From: Tetragonia tetragonoides
Taxonomy: Eukaryota; Streptophyta; Magnoliopsida; Caryophyllales; Aizoaceae
Direction: 5' to 3'
Length of the DNA: 64,000 nt
NCBI GenBank assembly: GCA_038025085.1
Contig: CM076153.1
Location: 22,295,001-22,359,000 of the forward strand
Below, piece by piece: positions 36,651 through 46,400 of this stretch. Within the stretch, counting starts at the first letter, position 1. The number at the start of each line of letters is the position of its first letter. The notes under the pieces are model-generated. The model saw only the letters and a list, made by a program, of their open reading frames with translations. It was not told the origin of the DNA and ran no database searches. The translations under genes and the position numbers were made by a program.

Positions 36651-38038
36651 CCTTGAAATTCCTCATGTTTCTTAACAAAGTTCTTAGATATGAATGAATG
36701 TGATGCTCCAAAATCAAATAACACATAGGCAGACAAAGAATTTACTAGAAACGTACCAGTCACCACATTGTTTGCCGCATCAGCCTGTGCTTGATTCATC
36801 ACAAACAAACGACCCCCATTTCTGTTCTGGTTGCCATTGTTGTTCTGAATATTTCCAGCCTGTCCATTCGGTCCTTTCTGTCGATTACCACCCTGGTTGT
36901 TCCCATTCTGACCCTGAGCTACAGGAGCTTGAACATTGTTGTTGCCCCCCCCCCCATTGTTCACGGTCTTGCACTTCTGAGGACAATCAAAAGAACGATG
37001 CCCCAACTCTTGACAAGTGAAGCACCTCACCTTATTTCCAGCATAATCAAGCCCTAGGTGATTCTTATTTCATTTCTTGCAAATGTAGGGTTTACCCTTC
37101 CAACCCCCATTACCTTTATGGCCATTCTCATTGCCATTCTTGACATTTCCATTCTTGGAATTCCCACCCTCATTGTGGTTATTCCCCTTGTTGTTGTTGT
37201 TGTTGTTGTTGTTCCCTCCCCGGAACTTTTCCTTCTTCTCACCACCACTAACCCGCGGTTCCTCAAACTTTCTCTTCTTCCCAGTCACCTCCTCCCGTTG
37301 CTTATAAATCGCAGCTTGATTCGCAGCCCGATTGTAAGCCTCTTGCACAGTTCGACACTTAAAACCTCCAAAAGATTCACGAATGGTCCAGTACAACCCA
37401 TTCTGGAATCTATTGGCCCTTTGCTCTTCTGTAGAGATTAACTCTCCAGCAAAACGAGCAAGGTCGTCAAAATTTTCCATATATTCTTGAACGGTCATCC
37501 TTCCCTGGATAAGGTTCAAGAATTCGTTGTATTTCTGGTCTTGGAGATATTCTGGGTAGAATTCCTCTCGAAGAGCCGTTTTGAACATCTCCCAATTAAA
37601 GCCTGGTCGAGCTCTAATTGCGGTACCGTTGGTTGTCCACCATCGATCGGCCTTCTTTCGGAACAAGTAGATAGCACTATCCACCTTGAGTTCCTCTGGG
37701 CATCCCGTTATCGCGAAGATCTTCTCAAGATCTCGCGTCCAGTCATCAAGCAATACAGGGTCCTCGTGCCCCTCGAAGATAGGCGGGTTACTCCCTTTGA
37801 TCTTCTTGGATACGGCGGCGAAGTCATCACCCCCAGTAACCCATGTGTCCTCTCTTTGCATCATCTGAGCGATGAATGCGTTGGACTGCGCCAGAGCTTG
37901 CTGCGATTGAGCAAGTTGCGCCAGTAAGGCTTGCGCCATCTGTTCCCCATTTCCGACACCTCCGTTGTCGTCATTATTATTATCCCCCATCGAACTGTTT
38001 GAACCTTCGATTCTCTGTCTGTTTCGTCTAGGTGGCAT
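36629..38038 (-). pseudogene. Chromovirus gag and protease start; broken
   Basis: An ATG at 38038 opens a Gag of about 320 codons. The conserved core includes PPIFEGHEDPVLLDDW, EEFYPEYLQDQKYNEFL and GRMTVQEYMENFDDLARF, followed by an Asn/Gly/Lys-rich low-complexity stretch. A TGA at about 37068 falls within the first zinc-binding motif. The frame continues with a CCHC knuckle (CFTCQELGHRSFDC) and the protease active site, which reads LFDFGASHSF where D-S/T-G is expected. The frame ends in a shift near 36650. Gag and pol were probably one polyprotein, as is usual in Tekay/Del. Confidence 0.9.
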
Positions 38039-38039
38039 C

Positions 38040-38539
38040 TAGCGGCCTAAATGATCAACAAAAACAAAAGAAAAGGGTATTAGTTACCTATATCACACTC
38101 AGGTGTGATAATCACATCTAACATATACACTTGACTCATATATATGTTCACTAGCCAACTAGGGCTCTAGGCTCTTATTGCATTCAAGCATGGCCTTATC
38201 ATACTCTTGCGTACAAGCAAGTTCAAGTTTCAATTGACTTTGTTCTTTCTCATAAGTAACAAATAACAATCAGAAAGAAACATCCATGCCTTTCATAGGC
38301 GTTTTCACCATACTCATGCTCCAAATAGCAAGTAAATAACACATTTCTTGCAAAAGTAAATCTCATATATCAAATAATCAAGTATTTGTTCTCAAAATGA
38401 AGACTTGTCACACCAAGCCTCCATAGCATGAATAAAGTAAAAACAATAATATTCTAAAATAATGTCAAAGCAACTGGCTCACAGGCCCAAATATTGTCTC
38501 ACATAGTTTATTCCAATAAAACTAGATAAAAACTAAGAA
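38040..38539 (-). mobile_element. Spacer between the extra ORF and gag
   Basis: About 500 bp without an ORF. On the minus strand a pyrimidine-rich stretch ending ATTTAG lies about 10 bp before the gag ATG and would serve as a splice acceptor. No clear partner donor was assigned. Confidence 0.4.
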
Positions 38540-39262
38540 CTACGCTCCTCTTGCGCGGTTCCTCAAAGGGTAGCGACACACATGTGTCACTATGACCTCT
38601 TCCTCCTCCTCTTCCTCCATGGGTTCCTCTTCCTCTGGATCCTCATCTTCCTCAGTAGGAGTTCTTGGCTCGTTGATTTGGTCGTTCAGGCCCACGGGCC
38701 AGTCTCTCACTGCACTAGGCCTAGGTGGCCTTGCAGGAACCTCAGGAACAGCAGGTACAGGATCCTCCTCCACCTCTATGGCAGGTGCTTCGGACCCCGC
38801 GGCGTAGAAGTCTCTATCGAATGCCCGTTTGAGGTCAGCGTCGGCCTCTTCTGGAGTCATATCGTCATCCACCTCGCGCAATGGGTCGTACCCGCTCGCA
38901 TTCTCCACGTACACATCGTAGGGATCTCTCAACAAGTCTGGTTGATCTCGATCCCATGCATACGCCTTATCCATCATTGACTCTAAGGTCTCCTCGTAGG
39001 GGTACTCTCTATCAAGACGTAAATCCCAGTCCATTCGCCAATCCCTGTAAAAACGGTACCACTTGAGCGACGCGTAAGCGAAGCTGTTGATGAAGTGGTA
39101 GGCTTTCATCCTGTTTGAGCGTGTCGTGGAATTGACGTCGTGTTCTTCGTTGTATCGTTCGAACACTTCCCGAACGAGGTCGAAGTACTCCTCCAGACGG
39201 CCTCCATCATACCTAATATCACGTGGATTCATAGGCATCACCGGTCGTTCAAGCTTTACCAT
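38540..39262 (-). CDS. Extra ORF between the primer-binding site and gag of the chromovirus
   Basis: The function is unknown. The frame is intact from an ATG at 39262 to a TAG near 38540, about 240 codons, on the same strand as gag-pol. The N-terminal half is globular-looking and rich in aromatic and charged residues (EEYFDLVREVFERYNEEHD, AYASLKWYRFYRDWRMDW). The C-terminal half is acidic and proline-rich with an EEEEEEE-type run, ending in basic RYPLRNRARG. No Gag, zinc-finger or enzymatic motif is seen. The ATG directly follows a pyrimidine-rich stretch ending GCAG, a good splice acceptor, so it may be expressed from a spliced RNA. It is open while gag-pol carries about six lesions. It could be a captured host fragment or an unnoticed lineage-specific gene. 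Confidence 0.65.
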   Translation of the reverse strand: MVKLERPVMPMNPRDIRYDGGRLEEYFDLVREVFERYNEEHDVNSTTRSNRMKAYHFINSFAYASLKWYRFYRDWRMDWDLRLDREYPYEETLESMMDKAYAWDRDQPDLLRDPYDVYVENASGYDPLREVDDDMTPEEADADLKRAFDRDFYAAGSEAPAIEVEEDPVPAVPEVPARPPRPSAVRDWPVGLNDQINEPRTPTEEDEDPEEEEPMEEEEEEEVIVTHVCRYPLRNRARGA

Positions 39263-39504
39263 CTGCAAGCGAGAAACAACACGTTAGTACTTCACTCGAG
39301 TACTTCATATAATACCAAAACAAGTAAACATAACCAATCACTCATTTCGGTTTTATAAAGCTTTTATTCACATAACTTAAGTCTATTTAAATTTTTGACT
39401 ATGAGCACTTCATAATGATATGCTTTTCCCAAATGTCATTCATACTCTTAGGTAAAAATCCTAACAAAGGCTTAAGTCAAAGGTTTAACAAAGGTTCTAA
39501 CATA

Positions 39505-39518
39505 GGCTTTGATACCAA
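39505..39518 (-). promoter_or_regulatory. Primer-binding site, tRNA-iMet type
   Basis: Minus-strand TTGGTATCAAAGCC follows the LTR end by two bases. It matches the common plant TGGTATCAGAGC site with one change. Confidence 0.85.
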
Positions 39519-39520
39519 CT

Positions 39521-42244
39521 TGTAACACCCCGAATTTCTGTCTAATTTAAAACCATTTAAAATCACGTGTTGCAGCGGAAAAACTCTGGAAATCCGAAGC
39601 GTTACCACCGTATTTAATGTTCAAATCAAATACAAGGCTAGAAATAAAATAAATGTGCTAGAAACCTCAGCCCAACATACTAGATAATTAAATATTAACT
39701 AACTTCCAACTAACTTAAAACAATTAGTCCAAAAGAAATAAAAGTATTAAACTTATTAATTCTCATGCAGGAGAAATAATCTTCCTACAATAATAAAATC
39801 CCAATAATATCAATGTTCCAAACTAACAATAAAATAATGTTTTTAGAAGATATACTATCTTCTTCGTGCGCCTCCTCTCTAGCTCTACTCCTGGAGCTAA
39901 TATCCTGTCAATCTACTCCCCCATATAGACAAATTCCATATAGGTTCATCATAGGCCCACCATTGAAGAGAAATAGACAACAAACACAAGTAAAAAGAAA
40001 AACAACTAATCAGCGATGCTGAGTAATTCATAACCACATAATCCATCTCAATCTCCAATATTAAGTTCTCATGCTTAATCAAATAAACTAATCATGCTTT
40101 GAGAAATAAAGACAACAATAGTCACCAAATAATAAATCTCAGTATTTATTATTATCCATTAGCCAAGTTCATTAGAGAGAAGAGAATCGCATGAATTGTC
40201 AAACCAACCGCAGTCGATTCAATAGGATCTTAGTCCGTGCACAGTGGCAAAAGAGGGATCAACCGTCCCGGAGTATAGATGACTCCCGAAGTACTTCTAG
40301 ATGTTCCTAAGTATGCATACCCTCTCTCAACCCTTAGGTTTACAAGAAGAACTGTTCCGGAGAACCACTCGCTCAATTACTCAGTATGGATACAAGATTT
40401 CCAAAACATTGAGGCCATAACCATTGGAACCACTCAACGCTACAAGTGACAAATTCCCATTCGCATCCTTTGGTGAATCTCTCACACAAAGAAGCCTTAA
40501 CTCTCAATTCAATTTAATATGGTGATCACATAACAAGTAATACACATAATCTTGGCACTCAAGTAACCCCATAAGGTTACCAATTTCCGATGGCATTTTA
40601 CATGAAAGGGCATCTAGGCCTTAATTCAAAACCACCTAATCAATAGTCAAAGTTCATATCAACTTATTGAAGTAACATGCTTCTAACATGATTCCACATG
40701 CTTACTAACATGATACAAAAATAGCATTTTCGAGCTATATCCAATTGAACAATTATTAACATAATTTTCGTTCAATAAACCAAATAAACATGCATCTCCT
40801 CACATGAATATTAATCAAGTAGACATTGCTACACAAGTGAATTTCCAACATTATACATGCATTCACTATAATATAATTCTATACGAATCATCACAAGGAA
40901 ATAACATCAATTATTCCTTCTCATATATTCACAAGTCCAAATATGAATTCACACTCCTAATTCAATACTAGACAATGAACAAAATTTCCCAAGCAATATG
41001 AATTATGACAAAGAGACTACATAATTCATAGAGACATGAATTACCTTTCACGATAGGCAATCACACAATCAATTAACGTAAGCTCCTTACGTTTAAGCGC
41101 GGTCAACGCGTCCTAACAAATCCACAATGTAACAATAGTCAATACCTTGACTTCTAAACCACTTTATTAAACTTTAAAGATGATTTAGTACCTTTAATTT
41201 AATTAATTAAGTTGCTGGAATTTTCAGTTACTCATGCATGCTCAAAGTTTCCAAAAACGAATTTGCATAAACAAAATAGGAAACTTTCCAAAACCCTAAA
41301 CAAGTCAACTAGTCAAAGCAAGTCAACATCACAAACCAACACCACCATCACCACCACCAGAAGACCCGCTGGTGGCTGGCCGCCGGCGGCAGCCACGGCA
41401 GGCGGCCGCGACAGCCGCACAGCGGCTGCGCACAGCACAGCCGTGCCCACACGGTTCTCTTTCCTTTTTTTTTTTTTTTTTTTTTAAATCCAATTCACAA
41501 AACCCTAATCTAATTAAATCTACCATTATTTCCAGATTTAATTAAATTACAAAGATCCAACCTTTTTCAATCAAACTTGATTCAATTCAATAAAAAACAC
41601 AACCAAACCCTAATCATGATTCTATCATACAAAATTAAATAGAATCTGACAAACCCTAGATTATACTAAATTAGGATTTAGAATACTTACTTGAAGATTC
41701 AAGGGATTAAAACTGAGCACGATGGACTGTGAAAAGTGATGAACTTTTCTCCTTCTTTTTGCTCTGGGATTCGGCCGTGTGTAGGGAGAGAGAGAGAGAC
41801 GTTTCTTTTTTTTTTTTTGTTTGGTAAAGAATCACTTATGTGAGGAAGTTGAGTATATTTAGGAACCCCCAAATCTACTCCTTCTTTACTAAATTGTTTC
41901 CTTCCTAAAAACTCTCCTTAAATCCCTCCACTTACCAAATATTTTAGGAAACCGAATTTTGCAAAATAAAATCTGAAATTGGGTGCCATATTTTCGGCCA
42001 TATGGCCGAAAATATTGGCCCACTTAATTCGTTCATAATTTCGGTTATTTTCGAAATTATGGCCCATAAATCCCTTTTTATTTATTTGGCCAAATTATAA
42101 TTTAATTAGGTCCAAAACCAAAACCCAATATTAATTAGGTACTCAAAACATTTATGAGCCCAATTAATTATTTTAAATACGAAATTGTATTTTCTTTTTA
42201 AGTAATTATTATTCTAAAATGAATAAAAATTACGGGGTATTACA
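39521..42244 (-). mobile_element. Complete 5' LTR of the chromovirus (2724 bp)
   Basis: On the plus strand it begins TGTAACACCCCG and ends CGGGGTATTACA, with the primer-binding site adjoining on the left. The length is in the range of Tekay/Del elements. A GC-rich patch at 41370-41450 stands out from the AT-rich remainder. Short ORFs in it are not supported. Confidence 0.88.
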
Positions 42245-42884
42245 TAATGGCTACATATAAAGTCATCATTTTCAAGTTGTAATTTACTTGTAATTTACAT
42301 ACAAATGTCACATATTGACGAATTACATATTATTTTCCCTTTTCTAAATAGTGAGTTGTCGCTATTTTCCAATAAAGAAGGTAAGTCTTTTAACTTTAGA
42401 TTTCAAATACTGAAATACACATTAAGGGACAGTCTGATCAAGTTGATGGTTATTTAATAATAACAAGAATTATATTATATGATATGAGCATAGACTATGT
42501 GAAAATTGACTATTATTTATGGGGATAATCGTTGTTAATATGACAAGCATTATATATTTAATTATATTTTATATAAAGGTATGAACACAAGTTAGACATA
42601 AATTATTTTAATAAAGTGATAGATATTCTTTTATTTTTTAGTCGGAGAATGATGAGTGGTATGACATGTGTTTCGACCAATTACTATTTTTCATTAGTCT
42701 TTATATACCTATATATTATTTTAAAAGAATTTATTATTCTTTATTTACCTATGTATAATTTTAAAAAATCCTAAAATTTATTTGAACAGAAAAATATAAT
42801 GATAAATGGGTTGTCTGTGCGTAGCATGGGTAAAGTCCTAGTAATATTTACTTTTTAGTCTGCCTCCTTTGACCCGTCCCTCAC
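42245..42884 (+). mobile_element. Helitron segment, copy 2 (no MITE)
   Basis: It repeats 31398-32835 with the MITE absent, including the 3' hairpin (GTCTGTGCGTAGCATGGG, 42813-42830), CTAG at 42838-42841 and about 43 bp of the same flank ending GACCCGTCCCTCAC. Only scattered substitutions separate the copies. It abuts the 5' LTR of the chromovirus exactly at 42244/42245. Confidence 0.9.
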
Positions 42885-43128
42885 CAACCTGTTGGTAAGG
42901 GACATCTTAAGTTAACCTATAGGTTATCTGATTATGTTGCCTATTTTTTTTTTAAAAAAAAGCCCTCTCTATCAATTTATTTTGTTGCCAATTTTCGCAA
43001 TCAAATTAAACCACGTTTTATGTCTTCCCTATCAACCCCTATCTCTCTGTCCTTCTAACCCAAACCTTTGTCCACTTGTACACCCTCTCTCTCTCTCTCT
43101 CTCTCTCCTGTCTTCTTATCGACCAATC

Positions 43129-43169
<41 letters not shown>

Positions 43170-43408
43170 GTCTTCTTATCGACCAATCTTGTTTTGCCTG
43201 CACCGCACCCATCTCTCTCTCCCTTTCTAATTTCTATCGACTACTGAAATTCAGCACCTCAACTCTTCAAATTCTCAAACCACTTTCTCTTCTCTCTCTC
43301 TCTCTCTAAAATACTTACCCGCCAATTAGGGATTTTTTCTTCTTACAATTTGTCTCCAATTAATCTAAAATACCCACTTATGCCCCAACAATTTCTCTCA
43401 CTTCTGCA
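42885..43408 (+). promoter_or_regulatory. PAT10 upstream region with CT-rich leader
   Basis: This is the sequence between the Helitron copy and the PAT10 start codon. (CT)n tracts at 43084-43108, 43135-43169 and 43290-43309 are typical of plant 5' untranslated leaders. A 63-bp unit (CT tract plus CTGTCTTCTTATCGACCAAT) is tandemly duplicated between about 43097 and 43195. No convincing TATA box was found. Confidence 0.5.
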
Positions 43409-46400
43409 ATGACAATGGCGGTTGGTCTTTGCCGCGAATTTCGAGATCGACTTTCTGACCGTTGTTTCTCCTGGTTCCCTTGTCTTTCCGATCCAGGTAA
43501 AGTCCCCCAACCCTCTTTTCTCTCTCTTCTGACTTTGAACCAGTTGGGGTGTTGACTTCTCTTTCTCCTTTTCAGTTCGAAGATCGTCATTATGTTTGAA
43601 AATCATGTTGGTGATGATCCATATCATCTACTTGGGAGTTTTATTTGTTATTGACAAAGATAATCTCATTCAATCAGCTAAAAGAGACCCTTGGTACTTC
43701 TCTATTTTCTCTCTCTTGTTTCCCCCCTTTCTGTATTTTTGATTTTTCACTAAGCTGTTTTTGTTTATTTAGGTATATTGATTTCTATTTACCTTTTTGG
43801 TTGCTTGAGATATACCATATAGAGCAAAAGAAAATCCCTAAATTCTGGGCTTTGGCTTATTTTTGATGTTTAGCTGATGTTTGTTTGGCTTGTTTGCTGC
43901 ATTATGCTGGGAATTACTTAAGTGAAAGATGATATTTTGGGAAGAAATTATGCAACTTCTCACATTAACTAGTAAATATATATGTCTGAGTGCTAGAAGT
44001 TTTTTGATTTTTTTTTTTGGGTTCGAATCATGAGTGTTTTAGCTTAGTGTTGTTGGGTTTTTTAGATTTTTGAGGTTAAAATTTTAAGACAGCATTAATC
44101 GCAGAATCTTTGTTTTAAAATTTAGTATCATATATGAAGAAGATTGCAAATTGGAAGATGACAAATTGTTGACAAGCATTAGGATATATTTTGTGCAAAT
44201 TTGTATTGGATACACTGCTAAGTTTTGACAGCTAGTGTGGATACTGCCTGTTTTCAAGTAACTTGAACTCACCATTATTTGCCACTGATAGTAGGAATGC
44301 ATCAAGTGGTTATTTCCTTGTAAAACATATACGGATTCTAATTAAACCTCGGTTTTGTTATCTCGTTGTACTTTCTTGCAGGTATATTGGACTGTATCTG
44401 TTGCTTTTTGTGGTGACCTTGGCCCAATATTTCATTACGTCTGGTTCATCTCCAGGGTAATCCCAACACTGTTGTCTGTTATTGATCTATTGTTCTCCTA
44501 GTTTTGCAACAGGTGGAATCTGACATAAATGTCGTTTTTAATTATGATTTTTTGGTAGTTATGTGCTTAATGCAATGAGGGCGATTAACGAGAGGAGTTC
44601 TTTACTTAGAGTGGATCCTGTAAATTCAAAGTAAGTCTACTCTAATATATTGCAAGATGGGGTTTATGCAGTCTTTGCCAAAGCCGTTTCAGTTACCTGA
44701 CTGACTTTATACACTGTTCTCCACTGGTTAGTTTATCTTAACATTTTCTTTATGATGATCAAGCAAAGGCAGCCTGCTACAAGCAAAAGTGGGAGCATAG
44801 TTATCACAGTTGACGGAAATTCACCTGGAAAAAATGTTATTGGAAGTAATGCAACATCGTGGACAAAGCTAGTCATGGAGATGTATCCTCCTGGATCATC
44901 TATGAGGTACGCTGGTTTTGTGTCTGTATTGCCTTAATATTTCTAGTGATATGCGTTTGTGCTGAATTTTATGTATGTGCTTAAGAACCATCATGGAGCT
45001 TCAGACTCATGGATGCTTTCTGGTGTAGCTTTACTTTATTCTATTTACTTGCTTATATTGTTTTCAATTAGGAATTGTAAACACTTTATGTGAATCTTCT
45101 ATCTCAATAGATATAGGTCTAGCTGGTTTAAGATCGGGTTGCACTGTCTGAATTGGGTGTATCAATATAGGTCGATCATCATACCAAAAAATTAACATTT
45201 AATTAATGAGTTACTTAACTTGATCAAATGTATGAATTCCTTACATCCAATAAAATAATCAAATGTACGAATTGTGGAAGACAAGGATCTGATGAGATAA
45301 CCTCTTATTCCTCATGATGACCAGGTCTGTAAGTGTATTGCTGAACTTATTGTAGTGGTTTGCTGTATGTGTTCTGTCTTTCAGTTAGAAAATACCAAAA
45401 CAGTTATTTTACTTTCGTAGTTATCTAGATTCCAATATACTTAGGACTGAAGATCTTTGTCTCATTGCTTTCTACCTTTTCTTGCAGGCAATGGACTTGC
45501 ACATATTGCAATGTCTTACAGGTAATAATCGCTTGTCTAATCACCTTGTTGGCTTGTTTCCATTGCATTAGATAAAAAATAATATTTGAAATACTTGTCC
45601 ATCATCGGTTGACATGTTAAGTTTTGGCTGTGAGATGTTTCAAACTTTCAACACTCTCGTTATTGTTAGCTTTATGTTGGTAGTATCTTTATGCCATTTT
45701 CATCTTGTTCCTGATGCACTATTTGCTGAAACCACTTGTCAACTTCATTCCAAAGCTATTGTATTGTCGTTTGTGTTAAGTGGCAAAAAATTGAAATATA
45801 TAACAGTGAAGTTGCTAGTCTTTTATTCTGTTTTGATTATTTGTAGGAGTTTCCATTCATTTTTGTAGGGTCTCTCTCTCTCTCTCTCTCTCTTTCTGCT
45901 GTTTCCTTTTGGTGCTTGGACCATGTTATGGGCTTGGTTTTTGAATTAGCTGGACAAGTTTTCCTTTACTTCGGCGTAGAGTCAGGAAGAACAATGTATA
46001 GGGATGAACTTTTACTGGTAATCTTGACACTTGATTCACCTTTTAAGCAACTTCACTTAAAGTTTCAAATGGAGAAAATCTTACTTCATTTTCACAGTTC
46101 TTAATCTTCTTATCAAAGGAGGGGTCCTGCTTGTAGAACACCTAGCTTTTCATTGCTTCATTAATCGTTTTTTATTAGGTATGGAGTTTGAGGCTTTTGA
46201 TACATGTGGGCTACTAGCCCAGAGGGGGGGAGTGGGCTTGGCCCACGAACAAACCAAGGATACCCCAACTTAGATTTTGGGGGCTATAAGACTCAAATTC
46301 CAGTTATGATATTGGGAAAAGGTTAGCGACCGAGCTATCCTCGAATCTCATTTCTTAATTTCAATTATGGTCTGTATTGCTGTATTGTAGATTCTACAAT

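Noticed and set aside
37054..37441. ORFs on both strands over the Asn/Gly-rich part of gag
   Set aside because: Out-of-frame shadows of the low-complexity gag coding sequence.
43076..43309. ORFs rich in Leu-Ser before PAT10
   Set aside because: Translations of CT tracts in the leader.
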